Source: JBBQUP01 sp038212305
GTDB taxonomy: Bacteria; Bacteroidota; Bacteroidia; Bacteroidales; Marinilabiliaceae
Direction of reading: 5' to 3'
DNA: 48,174 nucleotides
Assembly (NCBI GenBank): GCA_038212305.1
Contig: JBBQUP010000012.1
Coordinates: forward strand, 1 to 48,174
The notes under the pieces are model-generated. The model did no database searches, was not told where the DNA came from, and saw nothing but the letters and a program-made list of their open reading frames with translations. Shown in pieces: positions 9,301 to 18,109 of the stretch; positions within the stretch are counted from its first letter, which is position 1, and each line of letters opens with the position of its first letter. A program made the translations under genes and the position numbers.

Positions 9301-10882
9301 AAAAAGATAGGTTTAATTTATCAAAGCCCAGTTTTTCTAGACCTGAATTTATTTCACTATTTTGCATAAATAATTTCCAAATAAGACCACTTCTATGGTT
9401 CTCAAGCATAACTGCTATTGGCCCCTGATCAATTGCCAAATAGCTATGCACTACTTGTTGTCCGGATACCATGTTTAAATTAAAAGCATCATAGAATCCG
9501 TACGGTCCAAAAATCTCACTCCCTAATTGATAATAAAAATAGCGCATCGCATCGATTGACGCTTTGGGAGTATAAACAATAGACGATAAAGCGGCTGTTG
9601 GCGATACGGTTCCGTTATCATTTGCTGTGCCAGGTTGATGTGATGAATATCCTACCAATGGGTCATCGGAGGAGGTAAATCCCCAACAATTTGCGCCATA
9701 ACCAATCCATTTTTTAGGGTTATCGATAGCATAAGCTTTATGAATTTGCACATGAGCCAAATTTCGTTCGAAGTAATTGGCATATCTATCTTTTAACCCA
9801 TTGGGATTTAATCCTAAAAACGAATAGTGAGCAAAGAACAGTGGGCCTCCATAAGGCATTCCTAATGAGAGTTTGATACCGTAATACTCGTTCCCATTAA
9901 AAAAATAATCCGATTTGGGATAGCAGGCATGATACACTTTAGCATCTATCGCATGCGTTGGAGAACTTGCGGCTAAAACATAAGTAATAAGTGTTTCATC
10001 GAATCCTTTAATGCGATGATTCATTTTCCAGCCGTAATTCTTCGACCAATGCCAGTACAACGAATCGGTTTCCCGTGTGTACCAATCCCATTCAACATCT
10101 TCCCATAGTTTAGTTATTTGGTTGCTTAACAAACGCTCATTTTCGTTTCCATTAATAAAATATTGGCGAGCAGTTAATAACCCTTGCATTAAAAAAGCTG
10201 TTTCAACTAAATCACCTCCATCGTCGTACTGACTAATGCGAAATGGTTTACCTGTATTGCCATTGTACCAATGAGCCCAGGCTCCATGAAATCGGTCAAC
10301 CCGATTTAAAAACTCAACCATTTTTTTTATCTGATTGTATGCATTTTCACGAGACAAATATTTTTGTTCAGCACCTGCAATAAGTGCCATAATCCCGAAC
10401 CCAGTTCCACCCGTGGTTACTATGTCTCCATTTAAATCGTTACTTCGTTCACGAGCCATTCCACAATCGGGATGAGCAAATTCATAAAAATATCGAGTGG
10501 TATATTTTTGCACCATGTCAATCAATTCATCGTCGCTAAATGAATGAGTTGATGTTTGAGTTTGAAATTTTATAGCTCGAGGATCATACACATTTAAGCC
10601 TTCGGGAACAATCCGATACAAAAGATTAAGATTTGATCCTAAACTACCAGTGAAATCGAAAAAATAGGATAGGTTGGTTTCCCCTCTTTTTACAAACTCT
10701 TTTCCGTTTTCAACCGAACAATAAATCTCATACTTAAATTTAGCCTGATTATTCCAATTTAATTCAACATGAGCATCATAACCAGTTGCATTTAATAAAT
10801 ATAATGTTGCACATTGCTTTTGACCATGAATAAATTCACACATCCCTAAAACAATCGCAATCATTAAAAACAGCTTTTTCAT
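9284..10882 (-). CDS. GH144-type endo-beta-1,2-glucanase (PF10091), second copy, exported
   Basis: A 532-aa paralog of the protein at 2057-3727. It has an ordinary signal peptide (MKKLFLMIAIVLGMCEFIHG) rather than a clear lipobox, so I expect it in the periplasm or released. Residues about 22-110 resemble a fibronectin-like beta-sandwich. The PF10091/GH144 domain follows, with YFYEFAHPDCGMARERS, TTGGTGFGIMALIAG, DDGGDLVETAFLMQGLL, FAHYSFLGLNP and LAIDQGPIAVMLENHRSG. Having one lipoprotein copy and one signal-peptide-I copy suggests surface and periplasmic stages of the same depolymerisation. It lies 31 bp after the GH3 gene and overlaps susC by 17 bp. Exact linkage specificity needs assay. 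Confidence 0.82.
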   Translation of the reverse strand: MKKLFLMIAIVLGMCEFIHGQKQCATLYLLNATGYDAHVELNWNNQAKFKYEIYCSVENGKEFVKRGETNLSYFFDFTGSLGSNLNLLYRIVPEGLNVYDPRAIKFQTQTSTHSFSDDELIDMVQKYTTRYFYEFAHPDCGMARERSNDLNGDIVTTGGTGFGIMALIAGAEQKYLSRENAYNQIKKMVEFLNRVDRFHGAWAHWYNGNTGKPFRISQYDDGGDLVETAFLMQGLLTARQYFINGNENERLLSNQITKLWEDVEWDWYTRETDSLYWHWSKNYGWKMNHRIKGFDETLITYVLAASSPTHAIDAKVYHACYPKSDYFFNGNEYYGIKLSLGMPYGGPLFFAHYSFLGLNPNGLKDRYANYFERNLAHVQIHKAYAIDNPKKWIGYGANCWGFTSSDDPLVGYSSHQPGTANDNGTVSPTAALSSIVYTPKASIDAMRYFYYQLGSEIFGPYGFYDAFNLNMVSGQQVVHSYLAIDQGPIAVMLENHRSGLIWKLFMQNSEINSGLEKLGFDKLNLSFYESNK

Positions 10883-10913
10883 TTATCTTTTTTTTAAATT
10901 TCAACTAGACCAA

Positions 10914-13142
10914 CTATTCTATTGAAAATTTAGCACTCAATACATTGTTTGAATTGGTACCTACAAACACATTGTAACTCCCTGGTTCAGTTCCATACGA
11001 CATGTCTAACCGATGAAATGCCAACAGCGAGTGATTAATCATAAATTCAACCTCTTTTGTTTCACCGACTTTGATGAATAATTTTTGAAATCCTTTTAGC
11101 TCCTTAACAGGTCGAGTTACCGAACCTACTATATCCTGAAGATAAAGCTGAGCAACTTCTTCCCCATCAAAGCTTCCACTATTGGTAATTTTAACCTTTA
11201 CAGAAATTGATTGTCCCAGTTTTAAGACACTACCCGATAATTGCAAATTTGAATATTTAAAAGAGGTATAGCTTAATCCAAACCCAAAAGGGAAAAGAGG
11301 TGTATTAGGAGAATCGATATATTGAGATCTATATTTAGGTTCTTCAGGTGATTTTGGACGTCCTGTGTTTTTAGCATAATAATAGATTGGAATTTGGCCA
11401 ACATTGCGAGGAAATGTCATAGGAAGTTTTCCTGATGGATTATAAACTCCATACAAAACATCGGTAATTGCTTTTGCTCCTTTAGTTCCTGCATACCATG
11501 TTTCCAGAATAGCACTAGCCATTTCGATCTCAACCGATAAATCGAGTGGGCGACCATTCATTAGAACAATAACAATTGGCTTATTCAATTTCCTGAGCTT
11601 CTCGAGCAGTTCACTTTGCACGCCAGGAATTTTTATTGAAGTTCGACTCGTTGCTTCACCTGTCCATTCATTATCTTCTCCCATTGCAAAAATTATCTTA
11701 TCAGCTCCTTTCGCAATTGTTATAGCCTCCTCAAACATTGATCGATCATCACCAAATTTTTTACATCCTTCGGCATAAAGCACATTTTTTTCTCCAGCAA
11801 ATAGTTTTAATTCATCCAAAAGAGTTGTTATAAAATCCCAATCGCCAGCAGCTTTCCACGAGCCGAGCAAATCTCGTTTTGAATTAGCTAATTCGCTTAT
11901 TACAGCCAATTTATCACTCTTATTAAGTGGTAATGTTTGACTATCGTTTTTCAACAATACAAATGAACGTTTTGCCACATCATAAGCGGCATCGAGATGT
12001 TCGGGTGCATATACATATTTTTTCTCGTTGATAGTATCGCAATAGAGATAAGGGTTATCGAATAATCCTAATTGAAATTTTACAGCCAAAATACGTCTGC
12101 AAGCTTCATCTATACTTTTTGAAGATACCTTTCCGCTCTCAACTAAGTCCTTCATGCATTTAAAATAGGCTCCCGATTGCATATCCATATCTACCCCTGA
12201 ATTAAAGGCTAAATTGGCAGCTTCGTCCAAATTATCCGTTACACCATGAGGTATTAGTTCTGCAATTCCACTGTAATCGGACACAACAAATCCTTTAAAT
12301 CCTAACTCATTTCGTAACAAATCAGTCATTAACCATTTATTTGACGTTGCAGGTACTCCGTTTAGTTCATTAAACGATGCCATTACACTTAAAGCACCTG
12401 CATTAATTGCGGCTTTATAAGGAGGTAGATAAACTCCTCGGAAAGAGCGTTCCGACATATCAACTGTGTTATAATCGCGGCCAGCAACCGGTGCACCATA
12501 AGCAGCAAAATGTTTAACACAAGCTAAAATGGTAAATGGATCGGCCAAATTATTATCTTTTCCTTGAAACCCCCTTACACGAGCTTCGGCAATTCTTGAA
12601 CCTAAAAAGGGATCTTCGCCTGCGCCTTCTGAAACACGTCCCCATCGGGGATCGACAGATATATCGCACATTGGAGCAAAAGTCCAGTTAATTCCTGATA
12701 CTGCCGCTTCAATCGCAGATACCCTTGCCGATTTCTCAATCGCTTCTAAATCCCATGAAGCAGCTTCACCAAGCGAAATAGGGAAAATAGTTTTATGACC
12801 ATGAATAACATCATAACCAAACAACATAGGGATACCCAAACGCGATTCTTCAACAGCTATCCGCTGTAACTCATAGGTATAAGCCGCAGTATGAGCATTA
12901 AAAACATTACCACACTTTCCACTCTTAATTTCACCCAAATCACTCTCTCGCATTACAGGGCCTGTAACATCCCAATGACTAGTAAACAAAACAAGCTGAC
13001 CTATTTTTTCCTCTAAAGTCATTAATGACAACAAAGAGTCTACTCGCTGGTCAATATTTTTATTCGACTGTTCACTAACCTTTATTGCCGTACAACCCAT
13101 TATAAATTCAACAATAACCAAGGCAACGATTAATCTTTTCAT
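10914..13142 (-). CDS. GH3 beta-glucosidase (BglX-like) lipoprotein
   Basis: A 742-aa GH3 enzyme with lipobox EFIMGC (Cys 17). Order: (beta/alpha)8 domain with LMTLEEKIGQLV, FGYDVIHGHKTIFPI, WTFAPMCDISVDPRWGR and GFVVSDYSG (nucleophile Asp 289); alpha/beta sandwich with the predicted acid/base Glu 496 in TGEATSR; and a C-terminal FnIII-like domain (GFGLSYTSFKYS onward). It probably removes glucose from the ends of imported oligosaccharides; GH3 enzymes active on sophoro-oligosaccharides occur beside GH144 genes in other Bacteroidota. It is the first gene of PUL 1, so its leader and the 13143-13500 region should hold the operon promoter. It closely resembles the GH3 at 39158-41389, with ELIPHG after the nucleophile in both. 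Confidence 0.93.
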   Translation of the reverse strand: MKRLIVALVIVEFIMGCTAIKVSEQSNKNIDQRVDSLLSLMTLEEKIGQLVLFTSHWDVTGPVMRESDLGEIKSGKCGNVFNAHTAAYTYELQRIAVEESRLGIPMLFGYDVIHGHKTIFPISLGEAASWDLEAIEKSARVSAIEAAVSGINWTFAPMCDISVDPRWGRVSEGAGEDPFLGSRIAEARVRGFQGKDNNLADPFTILACVKHFAAYGAPVAGRDYNTVDMSERSFRGVYLPPYKAAINAGALSVMASFNELNGVPATSNKWLMTDLLRNELGFKGFVVSDYSGIAELIPHGVTDNLDEAANLAFNSGVDMDMQSGAYFKCMKDLVESGKVSSKSIDEACRRILAVKFQLGLFDNPYLYCDTINEKKYVYAPEHLDAAYDVAKRSFVLLKNDSQTLPLNKSDKLAVISELANSKRDLLGSWKAAGDWDFITTLLDELKLFAGEKNVLYAEGCKKFGDDRSMFEEAITIAKGADKIIFAMGEDNEWTGEATSRTSIKIPGVQSELLEKLRKLNKPIVIVLMNGRPLDLSVEIEMASAILETWYAGTKGAKAITDVLYGVYNPSGKLPMTFPRNVGQIPIYYYAKNTGRPKSPEEPKYRSQYIDSPNTPLFPFGFGLSYTSFKYSNLQLSGSVLKLGQSISVKVKITNSGSFDGEEVAQLYLQDIVGSVTRPVKELKGFQKLFIKVGETKEVEFMINHSLLAFHRLDMSYGTEPGSYNVFVGTNSNNVLSAKFSIE

Positions 13143-13278
13143 ATTTAATAGTTTTGCTTTTTTACTCAGACCTAAACTCAGTCAATAACTCCTTTTAATA
13201 GCGAGACATTAGTCAATTGCGATTGCCTTAAATGCTTATTCTGAATTAATATTTAACAAACAGTAACATTTGACATCA

Positions 13279-13286
13279 CAAATTTA
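13279..13286 (-). promoter_or_regulatory. Possible -7 element of the PUL 1 promoter
   Basis: On the minus strand this reads TAAATTTG, which fits the Bacteroidota -7 consensus TANNTTTG. It lies about 137 bp upstream of the GH3 start. I see no good TTTG at the -33 distance, so the call is weak. Confidence 0.25.
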
Positions 13287-13329
13287 AGGCACCTAAACCT
13301 CGCGATTGAAAAACAGCCCCCCTTTTAAA

Positions 13330-13370
13330 CACTACAACTAATTTCAACAGGTACTACATTACCACTACAA
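13330..13370. promoter_or_regulatory. Phased ACTACA repeats, candidate operator of PUL 1
   Basis: CACTACAA occurs twice exactly (13330-13337 and 13363-13370), and ACTACA occurs a third time at 13353-13358. The ACTACA starts (13331, 13353, 13364) are separated by 22 and 11 bp, so all three lie on one face of the helix. They sit just upstream of the possible promoter at 13279, where an activator would bind. A palindrome CTACCTGTAG follows at 13391-13400. Its role is inferred only from position and spacing. Confidence 0.4.
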
Positions 13371-13410
13371 AACCGACACTTTTAGCGTAACTACCTGTAG
13401 CAATGAGAAT

Positions 13411-13500
13411 AAAAAAGATTGATTTTTGAAAAATTATATTTTATTCACACCATTAATCATTAATCAACAAGGAGGCGGTGTGGTAAAATCAATCATTTTT
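13411..13500. other. Long imperfect cruciform/hairpin between the two PULs
   Basis: Outer arms GATTGATTTT (13417-13426) and AAAATCAATC (13485-13494) and inner arms CACACC (13446-13451) and GGTGTG (13477-13482) form a two-step inverted repeat. It is flanked by A6 on the left and T6 on the right, so it could act as a terminator-like hairpin in both directions. It lies after the main PUL 2 terminator on the minus strand and upstream of PUL 1, so it may insulate PUL 1 or be part of its regulatory region. Confidence 0.35.
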
Positions 13501-13599
13501 TGATGGTTTTATAGAGTGAAATGAAAACAGAACCTCTTAGTACTCGATAATTCTGAGCTAATATTAAAATTGGCGCAGCCTGAGTTAAACTATAAGCAC

Positions 13600-13633
13600 A
13601 AAAAAGAGGCTACCCATTAGTTTGGATAGCCTC
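13600..13633 (-). terminator. Rho-independent terminator of the PUL 2 operon
   Basis: On the minus strand a GC-containing stem (GAGGCTATCC paired with GGGTAGCCTC, one mismatch, 8-nt loop; 13606-13633) is followed by six U residues (13600-13605). It lies 65 bp beyond the stop of the large lyase gene and closes the PUL 2 transcript. Confidence 0.8.
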
Positions 13634-13697
13634 TCAGGCACATTTATCAATGACAGTTGCGTGTCTAATGTTTAACTGATTCGATAAGGTTAAATCA

Positions 13698-16600
13698 TCA
13701 CTGTTTAATTATTTTCCTGATTTCAATCATCGAATCTTTACGGATTTTTAAAAGGTAAATGCCCGATTGAAGATTTTTAATATCAACAGGTACTATTGTA
13801 CTGCCAGTAGTATTTATTGATTGAATAATTTGACCATTCAGCGTAACCAAATTAATTGTGATTTTATCACCAGAAATTCCAGCTAAATTAACTTTAACCT
13901 CTTCCTTGGCTGGATTTGGAAATACAGATATGGCTTTCAACTCGTTTGGATTGTTAATTGACGTTACTGGATTGCCATCTGCATCCAAAGTATAGGCTTG
14001 GGTCGAAACCATGTTAACCGATTCGATTCCTGCCCAATTAACCGTTTTTACTCCTATTGAATACAAGGTGGCTGGAGCTAATTTACTAATGGTAAGGTTC
14101 CGATTAGATGTAGTTTTGTAGAAAACACCATCAACATAAACATTGTAACCAGTTACATTCACTTCATCATAACCTCCGCCCCAACGTGCAAAAAGAGCAG
14201 TTGGGTAGGCTTGCCATACTTCAACGTTTGCTGATGCAGTAGGTACAGTAGTTTTATCGGAAGTCCATGAGAAGAATATATCTTGAGTACCATCATTAAC
14301 CGTTATGCCATCGTCGGCTATAGTTGTTATAGACACGTTAGAAGTACCCATGTTAAGCACCACTCCAAAATTTTGATTCTGGACTGCGCTTTTTGTGATT
14401 GATACCGCTTTTCGATCTTTGCTTGAACTGTCCCATGTTTCTATCACCACATCTTTTACAGCTCTACTTGATGCGTCGGCTGTGTAATCGGTAATGGTAC
14501 CATTGGTTCCACCGGCATTAAATGTGTACTGGTTACCTGATAATGCAAGACCCGTTAAAGCTGGTAACAGTAAACGGAATTCAAAATCTACCGTTTTTGA
14601 AGCAGATAATTTATCCGCAACAACAATCGCTCCTGAAGGGAAATACACAACCCTACGACGATATCCACTTGGTCCGCCAGTGTTATAAAGACCACCGCTT
14701 TCGCCTAAGTACGTATGATAATTGGCCGAATGCTCAGCTTCAATTGTATATGCGTTTCCTAAGCGGTTTGCATATGCAGTGCTACTGAACCATGGGCCAC
14801 CTGCTCCGGCTTGTTCAATTGGAGTGCCATTGTCGATAAACAATGTTGTATTCAAATAGGCTGTTTTCTTTACTTTCAAATAATTTGCACCTGGCAATAC
14901 AGGCTTATCACCCCACCAAAACCATACATTGTTGGCATCGGGTAAGCAGTGACCAGTAGCTTCTGCATTGTTAATTGAGGTGCCAGTTTTGCCGCCTGCC
15001 AAGCCACATTTATAAGCAAATAAGTTGTCGGAACTTCCCCAACCACTGCGGGCAGCGTATAAATTCATATCCTTGCCATCCATGTATAAAGACAACGCAC
15101 TTGTGCTGGTTTCAGCCACTGTTGGATCATAAAAGAATAATCCTCTCCAGTTGTAATCGCTGCTTTTTGTTTCCATGGTAGTTGCAAGTGATTGAGTAAT
15201 GCCATTGTTGTTTCTAGCAGCTAGAAGGCGATATAACCATCCACCACCAAATTGACTTTGGTAGCCATCACTCCACGAAATAAAGCCATAATTATTCGGG
15301 ATTATTAACTTTTGACGCACTTCACCCATGTTAACTAAAGCATCACAGTCCAACAAATTTAGCAATGCAGTTGGTGTTCCCATATGTTCCACCATTAGGC
15401 CAAAATCGATGTAAGCAGGCATACCGTAATCGGTGTATAAATAGCCTTCAACAGGAACACCATCGGTTGTTAATCGTCGTTGCGTTTCCCAGAAATTTCG
15501 AACAGCAGCCGTAAACCAGATTGTTTGCTCATTCGCTTGAAGGGGTGCATCGCTTTCGCCATACAATGCCACTGCGGCCATTGCGATAGCGGTGTGATTG
15601 TACCAATTGTGATTGGCAGTATACTCGCTTTCGCGCCACATTGTAGCCTCTGCATTGTTTGGAGAACGCAACCATCTGCTTCGGTCAATGAGTAAATAAC
15701 GTGCTTTCATTTTGGTGACAGCATCCAAATCGTTAAACAACCAATCATAAACACAAGCCACACCCATTAACATATGAGAAGTAACTAAGTCTTTTTCAGA
15801 TCTTTCGTAGCCGTACCATGCATCTATCCATTTTACAATGCCATTCATATACACATCCTTATGTGCTACATTATCATCTAGCATATAAGCTAAGGCCATC
15901 CAGTTGAAAATACGTCCATTTTCTCTCCAAGGATCTTCGCTGTTCTTAACGAATAGGGTTGGAGGTACAGTATTGGCAGCTTCTGTGGCTTTGGTAACAA
16001 TTTTTGACCAGTAATTAGAGTAGCTACCATTTAGCACTCTCGCTTTTAGTTCTGGCAATCCAACGCCGGGTACTAGAATTCGAGGGTGTGCCCCATTAAT
16101 GTTGGCATTAAATGAAAAGAGATCTTCGATAGCGGGGGCCGAGTTTGGTCCTGCATAATCATTATCGTTATCATAAAATGCTGTTAAAACAAAGGCCATG
16201 GTTGAGGCATTTATAACAGTTGATTTACCGGAAATATTGCCAGTTAGGTCAACAGCTGCAATTTCAAAGTCGTAGGCAGTTGAAGGCATTAATTGATTTG
16301 CTACAATTAGCAGTTCTTCAATGCTTTCGGTGTTGTATTTAAGTCCGTTCACATAAAGGTTATAGCCTTGAACACCCACATTATCAGTTGCTGCATTCCA
16401 CGATAATGTAACTGTTTCGAAGGTAGCTGCACCAGCAGCTAAACCTGTTGGAACTTGTGGTGCTTCATTGTCAACAACCGGTGTTGCCTTTATTGTTGTA
16501 GGAAGCGACTCATTTCCTGCATCATCAACGGCTGTAATACCAACAGTTACTTCCTGATCAGTGGTTAGACTTGTAATGGTGTAGGATAAGTCGGTAATTA

Positions 16601-18074
16601 AGGCCGTATTATTTTTTACGCCATCAACATAAACATTGTAACCTCCCATTTTAAGATCATCGGTAGAAGCTGACCAACGCAATGTGATGCTTGTTGGGCT
16701 CATGCCGAAAATTCGTGCATCGGTTGGCACTGACGGTGCTGTTTTATCGGGTTCGGAAAGTGTGTAATTGAGGGTTGCACATTGAGTGGGACTACCATTA
16801 CGGGATTGTACTTTAAATCCACCGGTGGTACACTCAAGAATTACGGTGAGTTTTTTATTGGTATCAAGATTGATTTGCTGCGTTAGTGCCTCAGAAGAAA
16901 AAGTTATCTCTGTACCTACTGCATTTGCAGGTGTTAAATCGATAGTACCTACCAAAATGGCATTAGCAGGATTCACCAAACCCTCATTTTCGTTAAATGA
17001 TGGGGCTCTATCGCCGTTCACCTCATTTGTTAGGGCAGGCGTCCATAATCCTCCGCCTTCTAACCAATCTTCTCCAAGTTCTAGTTCACCAAACTCATCA
17101 ACTCCGCCTGTATAGCCATCTTTCAATACATATACCTTGCATGAAGATGCGGTACTTGTATTGGTTTGAATTGTCCAAGTAACATCGGAGTTCACCACAG
17201 CTCTAGAAATAGTCGTTAGATCGAATCGGAAATATCCGGCATAACGTGCACCAGACCATCCAGCATTGCTTCGTAATTCGATGGCACTTGTAGCGCCTGT
17301 GTTTTGCAAATGACGACTTCCATCGGCGGGTGTTGTAACGCCAACCACGTATGCATCGGCCTCGGTTTTAATAGGGTCTGTAACAACTGGAGGAGGTATC
17401 ACTTCGCCTAGTTCATAATCTAGCGATGGCATTTTAGAACCATTCTCTTTTGTAAATACCGTTGCCCAACCACTGGTAGCAGCAATAATAATTGTTAACT
17501 TATCATCAGTATCTGCGTTTATTGCATCAATTAATGCCGTTGAGGTAAATTCAAATTCAGCATCTGCAAATAATCCTTCAATTATCACATCGCCCAGATG
17601 AATGGCATTGGTAAGCGAAGGCGACCCAGTTGCCTCATCATAGGAAGGCGCATTTTGTCCAGTTATTTCATCGGCATCAGGTGCTGCAAAAGTTTTTGAA
17701 CCTTCTGGCCAACTGTTTCCATGTTCGCCATTTTCACCAAGGTAATCATCTTTCACTGCATAAAACGACAGCGATGTGGCTGATGAAATGGCCGATTTTA
17801 ACGTTAAACGTATTTTGGCCGCACTAACGGCTCCGCTAACGCTTGTCAAATCAAAGCGAAGGTAGCCTGTGTATTTAGCACCCGCCCACGCATTATTGCC
17901 TCTAAGATCGATGGAGGTCGAGCCACCTTTGTTAAGACCTTTGTTGCTGTCGCCTTGCACTTGGGCATCGGCACCAGAGCCCACTGACGTTGTTATGGTA
18001 ACATTGCTAGCTGCAAGGGCAGTATAGCAGACCATAAAAAAGCCAATGATCCATACTTGTAACTTTCTATTCAT
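13698..18074 (-). CDS. Multimodular heparinase II/III-type polysaccharide lyase, CBM96-like x2, FN3 x3, T9SS sorting domain
   Basis: A very large secreted enzyme (about 1458 aa). Modules in order: signal peptide; two DNRLRE/CBM96-like beta-sandwiches (about 25-230 and 240-440, each with YLRFDLT or YFRFDLT); two FN3 domains (about 445-630); a heparinase II/III-like catalytic part beginning HPRILVPGVGLPELKAR, an (alpha/alpha) toroid with NHNWYNHTAI near residue 822 (the family's catalytic Asn/His/Tyr region), and a beta-sandwich; a third FN3 (about 1280-1365); and a T9SS type A sorting domain (about 1385-1458, VFPNPAKEEV to IRKIIKQ). I infer beta-elimination of a uronic-acid polysaccharide outside the cell. 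CBM96 was described on alginate, but the lyase family number and substrate are not certain. I chose the inner Met at 18074, which starts a standard signal peptide; an in-frame ATG at 18095 is the alternative. Last gene of PUL 2. Confidence 0.82.
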   Translation of the reverse strand: MNRKLQVWIIGFFMVCYTALAASNVTITTSVGSGADAQVQGDSNKGLNKGGSTSIDLRGNNAWAGAKYTGYLRFDLTSVSGAVSAAKIRLTLKSAISSATSLSFYAVKDDYLGENGEHGNSWPEGSKTFAAPDADEITGQNAPSYDEATGSPSLTNAIHLGDVIIEGLFADAEFEFTSTALIDAINADTDDKLTIIIAATSGWATVFTKENGSKMPSLDYELGEVIPPPVVTDPIKTEADAYVVGVTTPADGSRHLQNTGATSAIELRSNAGWSGARYAGYFRFDLTTISRAVVNSDVTWTIQTNTSTASSCKVYVLKDGYTGGVDEFGELELGEDWLEGGGLWTPALTNEVNGDRAPSFNENEGLVNPANAILVGTIDLTPANAVGTEITFSSEALTQQINLDTNKKLTVILECTTGGFKVQSRNGSPTQCATLNYTLSEPDKTAPSVPTDARIFGMSPTSITLRWSASTDDLKMGGYNVYVDGVKNNTALITDLSYTITSLTTDQEVTVGITAVDDAGNESLPTTIKATPVVDNEAPQVPTGLAAGAATFETVTLSWNAATDNVGVQGYNLYVNGLKYNTESIEELLIVANQLMPSTAYDFEIAAVDLTGNISGKSTVINASTMAFVLTAFYDNDNDYAGPNSAPAIEDLFSFNANINGAHPRILVPGVGLPELKARVLNGSYSNYWSKIVTKATEAANTVPPTLFVKNSEDPWRENGRIFNWMALAYMLDDNVAHKDVYMNGIVKWIDAWYGYERSEKDLVTSHMLMGVACVYDWLFNDLDAVTKMKARYLLIDRSRWLRSPNNAEATMWRESEYTANHNWYNHTAIAMAAVALYGESDAPLQANEQTIWFTAAVRNFWETQRRLTTDGVPVEGYLYTDYGMPAYIDFGLMVEHMGTPTALLNLLDCDALVNMGEVRQKLIIPNNYGFISWSDGYQSQFGGGWLYRLLAARNNNGITQSLATTMETKSSDYNWRGLFFYDPTVAETSTSALSLYMDGKDMNLYAARSGWGSSDNLFAYKCGLAGGKTGTSINNAEATGHCLPDANNVWFWWGDKPVLPGANYLKVKKTAYLNTTLFIDNGTPIEQAGAGGPWFSSTAYANRLGNAYTIEAEHSANYHTYLGESGGLYNTGGPSGYRRRVVYFPSGAIVVADKLSASKTVDFEFRLLLPALTGLALSGNQYTFNAGGTNGTITDYTADASSRAVKDVVIETWDSSSKDRKAVSITKSAVQNQNFGVVLNMGTSNVSITTIADDGITVNDGTQDIFFSWTSDKTTVPTASANVEVWQAYPTALFARWGGGYDEVNVTGYNVYVDGVFYKTTSNRNLTISKLAPATLYSIGVKTVNWAGIESVNMVSTQAYTLDADGNPVTSINNPNELKAISVFPNPAKEEVKVNLAGISGDKITINLVTLNGQIIQSINTTGSTIVPVDIKNLQSGIYLLKIRKDSMIEIRKIIKQ

Positions 18075-18109
18075 AACTTTAAATTTAGTTAACACGATTC
18101 AAGAAAATA

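Noticed and set aside
14494..17827. Several 60-110 codon frames antisense to the large lyase gene
   Set aside because: They run opposite a gene with clear domains throughout, show no motifs and no start signals; they are coding shadows.
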